33,698 nucleotides of DNA from Draconibacterium orientale (GTDB lineage: Bacteria > Bacteroidota > Bacteroidia > Bacteroidales > UBA1556): assembly GCA_020718275.1 (NCBI GenBank), contig DYSI01000023.1, positions 1 through 33,698 on the forward strand, in the 5' to 3' direction. This document shows, one piece after another, positions 24,614-33,695 of this stretch. Position 1 is the stretch's first letter. Every line of letters starts with the position of its first letter. The notes beneath the pieces are model-generated. The model ran no database searches and was not told where the DNA came from. It saw nothing but the letters and a program-made list of their open reading frames with translations. The translations under genes were made by a program, and so were the position numbers.

Positions 24614-27600
24614 CTAGAGTGTTCGTTTAACTTCTTTTTGGTCGTAGCCTTCGATGATGTCGCCTACTTCGATATTGTTGTAATTATCGATATTTAAACC
24701 ACATTCAAATCCTTTGCTGACTTCTTTAGCATCGTCTTTGAAACGCTTAAGTGAACCTAAAATACCAGAGTAAATTACAATTCCATCACGGATAATTCGA
24801 ATTTTCGAATTCCGCTGAATTTTACCATCCAGCACATAGCAACCAGCCACCGTACCTACCTTGGTAATTTTGAACACTTCGCGCACTTCTACGCTACATA
24901 ATATTTCTTCAACCAAATCAGGTGATAACATACCTTCCATGGCCGCTTTTACTTCGTCAATTACATTGTAGATAATCGAGTAGATGCGGATATCAATTTG
25001 CTCTTTTTCAGCAAGTTGACGTGCCGAAACGCTTGGTCGTACTTGGAATGCAACAATAATAGCATCCGAAGCGCTAGCTAGAATTACGTCGGCTTCGTTC
25101 ACTTGTCCAACCGATTTATGGATGATATTTACTTGGATTTCAGCAGTACTCAATTTCACTAATGAATCGGCAAGGGCTTCAACGGAGCCGTCAACGTCAC
25201 CTTTGATAATTACGTTAAGTTCTTTGAAATCACCAACGGCTAAGCGGCGACCGATTTCATCAAGGGTAATATGTTTTTGAGTACGAACGCCTTGTTCTCT
25301 TTGTAACTGTTCGCGTTTAAGGGCAATATTGCGAGCTTCTTTTTCATCTGCCATCACACGAAACGAATCACCTGCTTGTGGGGCACTATTCAAACCGAGT
25401 AAAAGCACAGGGGTTGCTGGACCTGCCTCTTTCACCACTTTGTTTCGTTCGTTATACATGGCTTTTACCCGACCATAAGTGGTTCCAGCAAGCACTACAT
25501 CACCCACTTTTAGGGTTCCGTTTTGGACTAATATTTTTGAAACATATCCTTTTCCTTTATCAAGGGAAGCTTCCAAGATGGTACCCACCGCAAACCGATT
25601 GGGGTTAGCTTTTAAGTCAAGCATTTCGGCTTCCAGTAAGATTTTTTCCATCAAGGTATCAACCCCCATTCCGTGCTTTGCAGAGATGTCTTGCGACTGA
25701 TATTTTCCTCCCCAATCCTCAACCAAGAGATTCATACTGGCCAAACCTTCTTTTATTTTTTCTGGTTGTGCATTCGGTTTATCTACTTTGTTGATTGCGA
25801 ATATGATAGGTACTCCTGCTGCTTGAGCGTGCGTTATTGCTTCCTTGGTTTGTGGCATGATGGCGTCGTCAGCAGCAATCACAATGACTGCGATATCTGT
25901 AATTTTTGAACCCCTTGCACGCATAGCGGTAAAGGCTTCGTGGCCTGGTGTATCTAGGAAAGTGATTTTTTCTCCAGAAACTAATTCTACTTCATACGCG
26001 CCAATGTGTTGCGTAATACCGCCAGCTTCACCAGCTATAACATTGGTTTTGCGAATATAATCCAAAAGTGAAGTTTTACCATGATCCACATGTCCCATTA
26101 CGGTAACGATTGGATTACGAGGTTTCAAATCTTCTTCTTTGTCTACAATATCTTGTATGGATTCTTCTACTTCCTTGGCGCCTACAAACTCAACCTTGAA
26201 TCCAAATTCACCCGCTACAATACTGATTGTTTCAGCATCTAGACGTTGGTTGATGGATACAAACATGCCTAATGACATACAAACTTTAATAATTTCGTTA
26301 ACAGAGGTGTTCATCATACTCGCTATTTCATTAGCGCTTACAAACTCTGTAACTTTTATAATTTGCTTATTAGCAATAGCTTCTTCCATTTCTCTTTGGG
26401 TGTTCTGAGAAACAGCATCTCTTTTTTGACGGCGATATTTTGCTCCTTTGCTCTTGGTGGTGTCACTCAATCGAGCCAAGGTTTCTTTAATTTGTTTTGA
26501 AATATCTTCTTCGGAAAGTTCGGGTTTTGGCTCGATTTTCTTCTTCAGACGGTTCTTATTGTTATTATTAGCCGTGTTATTAGTATTATGGTGGTTTGGT
26601 CTATTGTCACCTGGTTTTTTGGCGGCATCGGGAGCCACCACATCGGTCTTAATTCTTCTGCGTTTCTTACGGTCGTTTTCTTTGGCTTTTTTCTGTGGCG
26701 AATCAGAGGAGGAACCAACTGGCAACTTCTTCTTTTCGGCACTTTTAGGATCTGGAAGGTCGATTTTTCCAACCACGCGTGGCCCTGATAATTGATCCAC
26801 TTTAGGTTTTATAAAACGGGTATCCGTGGAATCTGTTTTGGCATTGGCACCGCCAGCGGCCGCATTCGGATTATCTTTTCTGAATTCGGGGCGTTGCTGA
26901 TTATGTTGTTGTGGGCGCTGTTGTTGTTGAAATGAAGGCCGACTTTGCTGTTCGGCTTTTCTTTTAGCAAGGGCTACTTCTTTTTTGGCGGCTTCCTCTG
27001 CTTCGCGTTGTTTGCGAGATTTTTTTGGAGGTCTGGTTTTTTGGTTCATGCTATCCAAATCCAACATTCCCAACACTTTTGGGCCTTTCAGACCGACGGC
27101 TTCGGCGCTTTCTTCGGCAGTGAAAGTTCGTCCTTTTTCATGCACTTTTGGCGCAGCAGGAGCTTCTTCTTTATCTTCAGCTTTAGGAGCCACTTCCACT
27201 TTTACTTCATCAATTTGGCTTGTAGTGGATGCTTTAATTGGTTCTTCTGCTTCAATGATAGGAGGAACGTCTACTTTTTCAGCTACATGAGTTTTCACTT
27301 CTTTAGCAACTTGTTCCGTTACCTCTTTGACTTCTGGTTTCTCTATCTTTTCAGGGCTTGGAATCTCAACTTTTTCAATCGTAGGTTTTACTTCTTCAAC
27401 TGGTTTTTCAGTGGCTACAATGAATTCTGGTTTCTCATTCTTTTTTTCTTCGGCCACTTCACTTGCTTTTGGTGGCGCTTGTTTAGCAGGCTCAGCAGCG
27501 ATAGGTTCTACTGTTTTTTGTTCGCTGATTGGAGGTTTGGGAGGCTCAACCGCTTCTTGTTTTGGTGCACGTTTAGATTCAAATTTCGACAAGTCGATTT

Positions 27601-27946
27601 TGTCAACCACTTTAGGTTTAGGTATTTCGGTGGCGATAGTTTTAGGCTGCTCCACGGGTGCAGTAGGCTCTGCTGGGGTATCGTTTTCCTCAGGACCGTC
27701 ATGATCAGTTTTTTTGACTTTGCGACCCCGATATTCTTCCACAAGTTTTTCCTTTTGCTCTTTGACCGACCGATCGACCTTAAAGTTTTGCTCCAATAGA
27801 TTGTACATCTCAGGAGTAATTTTTGCGTTGGGGTTGCTTTCAACCACAAAGCCTTTTTTCTCAAGGAATTCAACCACCGTAGCAGTTCCCAAATTGAATT
27901 CCCCGGCTACTTTTCTCAATCGTTGTACTTGATCAGATGCTGACAT
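24614..27946 (-). CDS. infB: Translation initiation factor IF-2
   Basis: A GTPase that brings fMet-tRNA to the 30S subunit and promotes subunit joining. 1110 residues, longer than the E. coli protein (890). The N-terminal IF2_N fold is at 1-55 ([12 protein letters not shown]). A very long low-complexity linker rich in Glu, Lys, Pro, Gln and Asn follows (about 60-500). A second IF2_N-like region (about 530-590, [14 protein letters not shown]) precedes the G domain, whose G1 GHVDHGKT lies at about 618-625, then DTPGHEAF and NKVDKPN; beta-barrel and C-terminal domains complete the protein. It is last in the rimP-nusA-infB operon, 55 bases after nusA. The large plus-strand ORFs opposite the linker are shadows of its repetitive codons. 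Confidence 0.98.
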   Translation of the reverse strand: MSASDQVQRLRKVAGEFNLGTATVVEFLEKKGFVVESNPNAKITPEMYNLLEQNFKVDRSVKEQKEKLVEEYRGRKVKKTDHDGPEENDTPAEPTAPVEQPKTIATEIPKPKVVDKIDLSKFESKRAPKQEAVEPPKPPISEQKTVEPIAAEPAKQAPPKASEVAEEKKNEKPEFIVATEKPVEEVKPTIEKVEIPSPEKIEKPEVKEVTEQVAKEVKTHVAEKVDVPPIIEAEEPIKASTTSQIDEVKVEVAPKAEDKEEAPAAPKVHEKGRTFTAEESAEAVGLKGPKVLGMLDLDSMNQKTRPPKKSRKQREAEEAAKKEVALAKRKAEQQSRPSFQQQQRPQQHNQQRPEFRKDNPNAAAGGANAKTDSTDTRFIKPKVDQLSGPRVVGKIDLPDPKSAEKKKLPVGSSSDSPQKKAKENDRKKRRRIKTDVVAPDAAKKPGDNRPNHHNTNNTANNNNKNRLKKKIEPKPELSEEDISKQIKETLARLSDTTKSKGAKYRRQKRDAVSQNTQREMEEAIANKQIIKVTEFVSANEIASMMNTSVNEIIKVCMSLGMFVSINQRLDAETISIVAGEFGFKVEFVGAKEVEESIQDIVDKEEDLKPRNPIVTVMGHVDHGKTSLLDYIRKTNVIAGEAGGITQHIGAYEVELVSGEKITFLDTPGHEAFTAMRARGSKITDIAVIVIAADDAIMPQTKEAITHAQAAGVPIIFAINKVDKPNAQPEKIKEGLASMNLLVEDWGGKYQSQDISAKHGMGVDTLMEKILLEAEMLDLKANPNRFAVGTILEASLDKGKGYVSKILVQNGTLKVGDVVLAGTTYGRVKAMYNERNKVVKEAGPATPVLLLGLNSAPQAGDSFRVMADEKEARNIALKREQLQREQGVRTQKHITLDEIGRRLAVGDFKELNVIIKGDVDGSVEALADSLVKLSTAEIQVNIIHKSVGQVNEADVILASASDAIIVAFQVRPSVSARQLAEKEQIDIRIYSIIYNVIDEVKAAMEGMLSPDLVEEILCSVEVREVFKITKVGTVAGCYVLDGKIQRNSKIRIIRDGIVIYSGILGSLKRFKDDAKEVSKGFECGLNIDNYNNIEVGDIIEGYDQKEVKRTL

Positions 27947-28001
27947 ATTTGAATTTTAATTTTGTGCGATGTTAATGTTAATATGGTACTATGGTATGGT
28001 A
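27947..28001 (-). repeat. Short degenerate tandem repeat in the nusA-infB spacer
   Basis: Read on the minus strand the spacer begins ACCATACCATAGTACCAT and continues ATTAACATTAACATC, i.e. three ACCAT units and two ATTAACAT-like units. No hairpin or promoter consensus is present. No Shine-Dalgarno is seen before the infB ATG. It could be slippage-prone sequence or simple low complexity. Confidence 0.45.
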
Positions 28002-29237
28002 TTACTCGAATTCTGCACGTAAAATTCTGAGTACTTCTTGAATGGTTTCTTCTTCTAAATCAGTCCGTTTGATAAGTTCCTCTACACTTAATTCCAAAAC
28101 GCTTTTAGCAGTATCGCAGCCAATATTTTTGAACTCTTCGATGATCCAGGCGTCAATTTCGTCTGAGAATTCTTGCAAATCAACGTCTTCAACATCTTCA
28201 TCCGTATCACGGTATACATCAATTTCGTAACCGGTTAATCTGCCGGCGAGTTTGATATTATGACCACCTTTACCAATGGCTAAGGAAACTTGATCTGGTT
28301 TAAGGAAAACGTCGGCTCTTTTCTCTTCTTCGTGAACGGTGATGCTCGAAATTTTGGCAGGGCTTAACGAACGTTGGATATACAAGCTTACGTTGTTGGT
28401 AAAGTTGATTACGTCAATATTTTCGTTTTTCAATTCACGCACAATACCGTGGATCCGTGAACCTTTCATTCCAACGCATGCGCCAACAGGGTCGATACGG
28501 TCATCGTAGGATTCAACCGCAACCTTTGCTCTTTCGCCGGGCTCGCGAACGATATTTTTGATGGTAATTAGGCCATCATATACCTCAGGAACTTCAGCCT
28601 CGAAGAGGCGTTCCAAGAAGATAGGAGAGGTGCGTGATAAAATGATTACTGGATTATTATTTCGCATCTCAACTTTAAGTACGACGGCTCTAATGGTGTC
28701 GCCTTTGCGGAAAAAATCGGAAGGAATTTGTTCGGTTTTTGGAAGGATAAGTTCAATATCTTCATCGTCTAAAATCAGAATTTCTTTCTTCCAGATTTGG
28801 TAAACTTCGCCGGTAACGACATCACCAATACGGTCTTTGTATTTTTTGAATTCGTTATCTCGTTCATACTCTTGTATTTTGGCAGCCAGATTCTGACGAA
28901 TAGTCAATACTTCGCGACGTCCAAAGTCGGCTAATTTGATTTCTTCTGAAACCTCTTCGCCCACTTCAAAATCGGGTTCTATTTTTATGGCGTCAGAATA
29001 AGCTACTTCACGATTTGGATCAGTGACTTCCCCATCTTCAACTACCGTTCTGAAATGCCATATTTCCAAATCCCCTTTATCTACGTTGACAATAATGTCG
29101 AAGTTTTCGTCCGTGCCAAACTTTTTAAGCAAGGTATTCCGAAACACTTCTTCCAAAATCCTCATCATCGTGGGACGGTCAATATTTTTGAATTCTTTAA
29201 ATTCTGCAAAAGATTCAACGAGACTTAAACTATTCAT
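28002..29237 (-). CDS. nusA: Transcription termination/antitermination protein NusA
   Basis: Binds RNA polymerase and nascent RNA, modulating pausing, termination and antitermination. 411 residues: N-terminal polymerase-binding domain (about 1-130), S1 domain (about 133-200, GDVVTGEVYQIW), KH1 (VGMKGSRIHGIV) and KH2 (AIGKGGHNIKLA, both with the GxxG RNA-binding loop), then a short acidic, helical C-terminus (about 350-411) in place of the two acidic AR repeats of E. coli (495 residues). That shorter form is usual outside the Proteobacteria. It starts 10 bases after rimP and lies 55 bases before infB. In E. coli NusA also acts on its own operon leader; the hairpins upstream of rimP here make that worth considering. 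Confidence 0.97.
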   Translation of the reverse strand: MNSLSLVESFAEFKEFKNIDRPTMMRILEEVFRNTLLKKFGTDENFDIIVNVDKGDLEIWHFRTVVEDGEVTDPNREVAYSDAIKIEPDFEVGEEVSEEIKLADFGRREVLTIRQNLAAKIQEYERDNEFKKYKDRIGDVVTGEVYQIWKKEILILDDEDIELILPKTEQIPSDFFRKGDTIRAVVLKVEMRNNNPVIILSRTSPIFLERLFEAEVPEVYDGLITIKNIVREPGERAKVAVESYDDRIDPVGACVGMKGSRIHGIVRELKNENIDVINFTNNVSLYIQRSLSPAKISSITVHEEEKRADVFLKPDQVSLAIGKGGHNIKLAGRLTGYEIDVYRDTDEDVEDVDLQEFSDEIDAWIIEEFKNIGCDTAKSVLELSVEELIKRTDLEEETIQEVLRILRAEFE

Positions 29238-29247
29238 TTTGAGTATA

Positions 29248-29703
29248 TTATTTAAAACTGATTACTGATTTAACTTCTTTTATCTGTTCAAAAAGCATTT
29301 CCTTGACCGGATTTACGCCTTCTTTGATTTGCTTTTTGCTGAGTTCGAGCTTTAACTCGATTTTGTTTTCGGAATATGAGCTTAAAATACCTTTAAATTT
29401 TTGTTGGTCGATGTCTTGAACTTCAACCATTTGGTCAATATTTTTAATAAATTGAGCTGGCAAAATCAAGGGACGTCCTAGACCATAGGAGCTAACTTCC
29501 AAACTGAAATCTTCTATTTCACGGTCAAGGTTGTGTTCGACGTTCCTACTGACCGACACACATTGTTCAATAGTGAGTCCGCTAAGGCCATCGAGCACGA
29601 TCTTTATTTTGTTTCCGGGATCAATGTCCACCGAAACGATGAAGATATCGGTATTAACGATTCGTTCTTCAACCAACTGTATTACAACGTTTTTGTCTAT
29701 CAT
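29248..29703 (-). CDS. rimP: Ribosome maturation factor RimP
   Basis: Assists late 30S subunit assembly. 151 residues, the family's normal length. The N-terminal alpha/beta domain contains FIVSVDIDPGNKIKIVLDG and GLTIEQCVSVSRNVEHNLD, followed by EVSSYGLGRPL, the family's conserved (S)SPGxxRPL-type motif in variant form. The C-terminal SH3-like domain contains VQDIDQQKFKGIL. It is the first protein gene of the rimP-nusA-infB operon, 10 bases before nusA. The ATG lies 18 bases after the T run of a terminator-like hairpin, with no promoter in between, so its transcript must come through or start within the upstream hairpin region. Confidence 0.95.
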   Translation of the reverse strand: MIDKNVVIQLVEERIVNTDIFIVSVDIDPGNKIKIVLDGLSGLTIEQCVSVSRNVEHNLDREIEDFSLEVSSYGLGRPLILPAQFIKNIDQMVEVQDIDQQKFKGILSSYSENKIELKLELSKKQIKEGVNPVKEMLFEQIKEVKSVISFK

Positions 29704-29721
29704 GATTTAAAAAATCAATAT

Positions 29722-29745
29722 AAAAAGAGGGGACATTGTCCCCTC
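29722..29745 (-). terminator. Terminator or attenuator between tRNA-Gln and rimP
   Basis: On the minus strand GAGGGGAC and GTCCCCTC form a perfect 8-bp GC-rich stem with loop AAT, followed by TTTTT. It has the full shape of an intrinsic terminator for the tRNA transcript. Because rimP starts 18 bases later with no separate promoter visible, it may act as a partial terminator controlling read-through into rimP-nusA-infB. Confidence 0.8.
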
Positions 29746-29769
29746 AATTATCAAATCTCCTTCTGTTTT

Positions 29770-29808
29770 TGATGCCGAGACATCAGGATAAGGTTTTCGG
29801 ACTCATCC
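29770..29808 (-). other. Two stem-loops between tRNA-Gln and the terminator
   Basis: On the minus strand GGATGA/TTATCC (29808-29786, with one wobble) is followed directly by TGATGT-CTCG-GCATCA (29785-29770, a 6-bp stem with a UG wobble and tetraloop). They sit just after the tRNA 3' end. They could be tRNA 3' processing signals or part of a leader controlling rimP-nusA-infB. No known riboswitch or T-box feature is recognised. Confidence 0.45.
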
Positions 29809-29811
29809 TTG

Positions 29812-29882
29812 TTGACCCATAAGGATTCGAACCTTAACTGGCAGGACCAAAACCTGTAGTGCTACCGTTACACCATGGGTCA
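29812..29882 (-). tRNA. tRNA-Gln (anticodon TTG)
   Basis: Folded by hand on the minus strand: acceptor TGACCCA/TGGGTCA (7 bp perfect), D stem GTGT/GCAC, anticodon stem ACAGG/CCTGC with an A-C mismatch at the top pair (27-43), loop TTTTGGT giving anticodon TTG (reads CAA and, by wobble, CAG), 4-base variable loop, T stem TAAGG/CCTTA perfect around TTCGAAT, discriminator A. CCA is not encoded and must be added. The length is 71 bases. It has its own promoter upstream and a terminator-like hairpin downstream, and is oriented toward rimP-nusA-infB. Confidence 0.95.
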
Positions 29883-29906
29883 ATCTTTTCCCTCAAAATG
29901 GGAACG

Positions 29907-29936
29907 CAAAATTACAATTATTTTTGAAAATCCAAA
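29907..29936 (-). promoter_or_regulatory. Bacteroidota-type promoter of tRNA-Gln (and possibly rimP-nusA-infB)
   Basis: On the minus strand: TTTG (29936-29933), 18 bases, TAATTTTG (29914-29907). All fixed positions of TTTG-N17-20-TAnnTTTG match. Transcription is predicted to start near 29900, about 18 bases upstream of the tRNA 5' end. It is the only consensus promoter seen upstream of rimP. Confidence 0.82.
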
Positions 29937-30163
29937 CACATTATCAAAATATACCAAAAAAATACCGCTGGACTTTGTTTTACTCACGATTAGTTATAGA
30001 TATAAACGTGAAAATCAGATTAATACAGCTTAATATTTTACTGATGTTTGAACAATTTTATGGTAAATATCTACTTTGTTTCGTAAATTTTTCGGCGCTA
30101 TTTGGACAAAAATAAGATGCATAAAGTTTATTAAGCAATCAAGCGAAGGCTTAGGATGACTAC

Positions 30164-31714
30164 CTATATAATTTTTTTGGCAATTGATTCTGCAATGCGC
30201 TGTCCATCCATGGCTGCCGAAACAATACCTCCTGCATATCCAGCTCCTTCTCCGGCTGGATATAATCCTGCTATCTGAGGATGCATTAGGCTGATGGGGT
30301 CTCGAGGAATTCTTATAGGACTGGAAGTTCGGGATTCTACACCAATAACGACTGCTTCGTTGGTTAAATAATTGCGCATTTTTTTATCAAAAGCTTTAAA
30401 GCCTTCCTGCAAGCGTGGGCCAATGGATTTGGGAAGCCAAGCGTGCATTGGAGATGAGATGATTCCAGGATGATAGGAAGTATCGGGTAAATCTGCAGAA
30501 ACTTTCCCTCTTACAAAATCTACTAATCTTTGACCTGGTGCAACTTGACCAATGCCGCCATTATTGAAAGCCATTCGCTCCAATTCCTTTTGAAATTGCA
30601 AACCAGCCATCAGCCCATACGACTCATAGGCTTTCAAATCTTCCTGTTTTATTTGTACAACGATTCCTGAATTGGCGTATTTTGAATTGCGCAAAGAAGG
30701 TGACATTCCATTCACCACAGTTTCATCGGGCGATGTGGTGGCGGGCACGATAAAGCCACCCGGGCACATACAGAATGAATAAACGCCTCTGTCGGATACT
30801 TGACTTACTAAACTATAAGCTGCTGCTGGAAGGTATTCGTCGCGCAAAGTGCAGTGATACTGGATGTTATCGATTAGTTGTTGGGGATGCTCCACTCGTA
30901 CACCCATTGCAAATTCTTTGGGTTGTAACAAAACTCCTTGCTGATGTAGCGTATGGTAAATATCTCGTGCTGAATGTCCAGTGGCTAAAATAACGGCTTC
31001 TCCTTCGTATAGGTTTTCGCTTGCCGACACCCCAATTATCTGATTGGCTTTTATCAGCAGCTTATCAACTCTTTGATTGAAATGAAATTCCCCGCCATGA
31101 TTTAAAATCGTTTCGCGAATCTTCTGAATGATACGTGGAAGTTTATTGGTTCCAATATGAGGGTGGGCATCAATGCCAATGTCGGAATCAGCGCCATGAT
31201 AAATTAATAGGTCTAAAATGGCTCGTACATCGCCTCTCTTGTTAGAGCGGGTGTAAAGTTTACCATCGGAAAAAGTGCCTGCACCGCCTTCGCCAAAGGC
31301 ATAATTGCTATCTGGATTGACCAAACTCTCGCGATTGAGTTTAGCAATATCACGTTTGCGATCCGATACTTCTTTTCCGCGCTCTATAATAATGGGCTTG
31401 ATTCCCAATTCGATAAGTCGTAAGGCGGCAAATAAACCAGCTGGCCCGCCACCAACAATAATTACCCGTTTTGCATTTTCTACTTGCCGAAATGAGGGTT
31501 CAAATACTTTAATATCAGGATTTTCTGAAATATAAGCCTTGAGCAAAACATTGATTTTAATTTGCCTATTTCGAGCATCAATCGACTTTCGATGAATTTC
31601 AAAATGGATTAATTCCTTTGAGTCAATTTGGAGGGTTTTCAAAACAGCTATTTTGATAAGTTGCTCATCAGCGGCTTCTTGTGGTGATAATACTAATGTT
31701 ATTTCTTTTTGCAT
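30164..31714 (-). CDS. NAD(P)/FAD-dependent dehydrogenase, COG2509 type
   Basis: A 516-residue flavoprotein of uncharacterised substrate. An N-terminal domain of about 80 residues (ferredoxin-like in look) precedes the dinucleotide-binding fold VIIVGGGPAGLFAA (GGGPAG 88-93) and the strand ending in ERG (111-113) that binds the adenosine ribose. GEGGAGTFSDGKLYTR (141-156), the CPGGFIVPA motif, and the C-terminal LYPAGEGAGYAGGIVSAAMDG are hallmarks of this family, distinct from HI0933 and geranylgeranyl reductases. It is cytosolic, with no signal peptide. It starts 44 bases after the S8 peptidase, with AAGGAAGG near the start as a possible ribosome site, so the two may be co-transcribed. Confidence 0.92.
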   Translation of the reverse strand: MQKEITLVLSPQEAADEQLIKIAVLKTLQIDSKELIHFEIHRKSIDARNRQIKINVLLKAYISENPDIKVFEPSFRQVENAKRVIIVGGGPAGLFAALRLIELGIKPIIIERGKEVSDRKRDIAKLNRESLVNPDSNYAFGEGGAGTFSDGKLYTRSNKRGDVRAILDLLIYHGADSDIGIDAHPHIGTNKLPRIIQKIRETILNHGGEFHFNQRVDKLLIKANQIIGVSASENLYEGEAVILATGHSARDIYHTLHQQGVLLQPKEFAMGVRVEHPQQLIDNIQYHCTLRDEYLPAAAYSLVSQVSDRGVYSFCMCPGGFIVPATTSPDETVVNGMSPSLRNSKYANSGIVVQIKQEDLKAYESYGLMAGLQFQKELERMAFNNGGIGQVAPGQRLVDFVRGKVSADLPDTSYHPGIISSPMHAWLPKSIGPRLQEGFKAFDKKMRNYLTNEAVVIGVESRTSSPIRIPRDPISLMHPQIAGLYPAGEGAGYAGGIVSAAMDGQRIAESIAKKII

Positions 31715-31758
31715 GTTTTGTTTTTCCTTCCTTTTTTAGCGTAATTTTTTTGGTCGAT

Positions 31759-33360
31759 TTATTTATTTTTTGAATTAGCCAATTCGTCTGCCATTTTCAC
31801 GGCTTCAAATGCATCGACTACGCCTCCAGTGGCGCAAAGATTTGCAAAGGAGATTTTCTTATTGATAGGCCCTGGTTTTAGAACTTTCTTGTTATTAAAT
31901 TTCTTTGCTGAACTTAGGATAATAGTTCGTATTTCTTGTGCACTGAGGCTTGGATAATATGATTTTATTAGGGCGGCAATTCCACTAACTACTGGGGCAG
32001 CATCGCTGGTACCGCTACTGCTACGATAGTTGTTTTTAGGCGAAGTGGAATAGATATCAACTCCAGGGGCAAAAATATCGACGCTCTTTTTGCCATAATT
32101 GGTGAAAGAAGCGGCTAAATTATCATCTGCTTTGGTGTTAGAAGCTCCCACTTCAATCCAGTTGGACAGTTGAGAATTCTTGGGCACTGGAAAATGGGCG
32201 GTTATGTCATTATCTGATGCACTATTGCCTGCTGCATGAATAATTAACACATCATGTTTAATGGCATACTCAATGGCTTCTTGCACAAATTCAGGATGAT
32301 TGCTATAGGCTTTTCCAAAACTACAATTTATAATTTTGGCGCCATGATTCACGGCGTAACGAATGGCAAGGGCCACATCTTTGTCGTATTCGTCACCACC
32401 TGGCACTACTCTAAGGCTCATAATCTGCACTGAATCAACAATTCCGGCAGTTCCTATTCCATTGTTTCTAATTGCAGCTACTATGCCGCTAACGCCTGTT
32501 CCATGACTAATGCCTGCGGCAGATACATTGGAATTTCCATAGATAGTGTCGTTAATATCATCGGGATTGTCCTTTACAATATCAGGGCGAGGATTATAAT
32601 CGATATTGTATTTTTTGCTCAGTTCTTTTTGAATACCGCTTATGATGTTTTCCATGACGGTGGGCGTCAAATTTAGACTGTCATTTCGCATTAAGAAAGC
32701 TTTCATTTCAATTAGCTTTTCGGTGATTGGCTCGTATTTTTGAAGGATTGCATGGCTTAAACTATCGGTTCCGATGGCTTTGGAAATAATGTTTTCATAT
32801 TCTAGGGTTCGCTTAAGATAGTTTTCTACTGATGCTAAATAGGCGGTGTTTTCATTTATTTTGGTGATTATTTCCTCCTCTGCTTTTTTCCAAAGGTCGT
32901 AATCAAGTTGTTGTGATTTAGGTATTTGGCTTCTTTTCTTCCCCGCAAAGCTTGATTTGTATTGTCGATAAAAGCGCACGGATTCAAGGGTTTCCCCATC
33001 AAGGTTTCTACCTTCGGTGCCGCCAATGAAATTCCATCCATAATAATCATCTACTAATCCATTGTGGTCATCATCTATTTTGTTGTAAGGTATTTCATTT
33101 GGATTACGCCAAAGTCGAGCAAGCAAATCTTCGTGTGCGGTGTCGATACCCGAGTCGATGATCGCTACTATACAAGTCAAAGGTTTTCTATGCGTATTTT
33201 GCAGAAATTGATAGGCTTGCAGGAGGTTTATTCCTTGATATGGGCTTTTTTGCGCTGATTGATGATACCATGGAATACTATCTTTTTGAATGCTTTGACT
33301 AAATCCATCGAGTTTTAAAAGAATGACAATTGCGAGTAAGATTCTAATATTTAGTAACAT
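31759..33360 (-). CDS. Subtilisin-like S8 serine protease with long Asp-His insertion
   Basis: 533 residues with an N-terminal signal sequence (about 1-21, ending DGFS), so exported. The catalytic triad is visible: Asp69 in AIIDSGIDTAHEDL, His286 in SHGTGVSGIVAA, Ser452 in SSGTSDAAPVVSG. The oxyanion Asn lies in HAAGNSASDND. The 217 residues between Asp and His (about 32 in subtilisin BPN') contain an acidic, probably Ca2+-binding DDDHNGLVDDYYGWNF and a long charged helical stretch (about 130-265). There is no propeptide of the I9 type visible and no T9SS tail, so it is probably periplasmic or a lipid-free cell-envelope protease. It is first in a likely unit with the FAD dehydrogenase. Its promoter is not clear (TACTTTCG at 33404-33411 on the minus strand is one mismatch off the -7 box). 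Confidence 0.94.
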   Translation of the reverse strand: MLLNIRILLAIVILLKLDGFSQSIQKDSIPWYHQSAQKSPYQGINLLQAYQFLQNTHRKPLTCIVAIIDSGIDTAHEDLLARLWRNPNEIPYNKIDDDHNGLVDDYYGWNFIGGTEGRNLDGETLESVRFYRQYKSSFAGKKRSQIPKSQQLDYDLWKKAEEEIITKINENTAYLASVENYLKRTLEYENIISKAIGTDSLSHAILQKYEPITEKLIEMKAFLMRNDSLNLTPTVMENIISGIQKELSKKYNIDYNPRPDIVKDNPDDINDTIYGNSNVSAAGISHGTGVSGIVAAIRNNGIGTAGIVDSVQIMSLRVVPGGDEYDKDVALAIRYAVNHGAKIINCSFGKAYSNHPEFVQEAIEYAIKHDVLIIHAAGNSASDNDITAHFPVPKNSQLSNWIEVGASNTKADDNLAASFTNYGKKSVDIFAPGVDIYSTSPKNNYRSSSGTSDAAPVVSGIAALIKSYYPSLSAQEIRTIILSSAKKFNNKKVLKPGPINKKISFANLCATGGVVDAFEAVKMADELANSKNK

Positions 33361-33665
33361 AGATGATATTTTTTGGTTTTATCATTGGTTTTAGTTGTTG
33401 TAACGAAAGTATAAAAAAGGCCTAAGGAAAATGCTTAATCTAAAATACAGGTAAATTACCTAGATGAATCGGGTATTAGTCGATATTTATAAGGGTGCTT
33501 TTGGGAGTATTTTTGGATTTGATTCTGATATGTTCATTTCATGTTGTTCCTTTAAGTGCTTAAATCTCGCCTAAAAATATTATCGCATTATGGTTTGTTC
33601 ATAAATCTTACCCTTGATAAAATGTTTGTCAGTCACACATATCAGATCACTAATTAATAATCATG
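33361..33665. other. Non-coding stretch at the right edge
   Basis: No ORF is supported. The part near 33361-33420 is the upstream region of the S8 peptidase gene. A 13-base perfect palindrome around one base, AGGTAAATTACCT (33449-33461), could be an operator but is alone and close to chance expectation. The rest shows AT-rich sequence with T runs and no RNA family I recognise. Confidence 0.6.
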
Positions 33666-33695
33666 AAAAACCCCAAAACTAATTGGGGTTTTTTT
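33666..33695. terminator. Bidirectional-looking intrinsic terminator at the window edge
   Basis: AAAAACCCCAA and TTGGGGTTTTT form an 11-bp stem with a 6-base loop, followed by T on the plus strand and, because of the leading A run, by T on the minus strand as well. No gene in the window ends here, so it probably serves a minus-strand gene that lies beyond the right edge, or a short plus-strand transcript. Confidence 0.8.

Noticed and set aside
26945-27799. 284-codon plus-strand ORF opposite infB
   Set aside because: It lies antisense to the low-complexity Glu/Lys/Pro linker of IF-2; its Phe/Arg/Ser-rich product is the expected shadow of that codon bias. infB is certain.
29786-29811. Hammerhead-ribozyme-like string GATGAGTCCGAAA on the minus strand after the tRNA
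   Set aside because: The core CTGATGA is not intact (AGGATGA), the stem II strands do not pair as required, and no cleavage-site arm is present. It is explained by a simple stem-loop.
29924-30115. 63-codon plus-strand ORF between tRNA-Gln and the FAD dehydrogenase
   Set aside because: It overlaps the tRNA promoter, has no recognisable domain, and lies in AT-rich spacer.
33449-33461. Palindrome AGGTAAATTACCT
   Set aside because: Single short palindrome in AT-rich DNA with no second copy or regulator gene nearby; not enough to call an operator.
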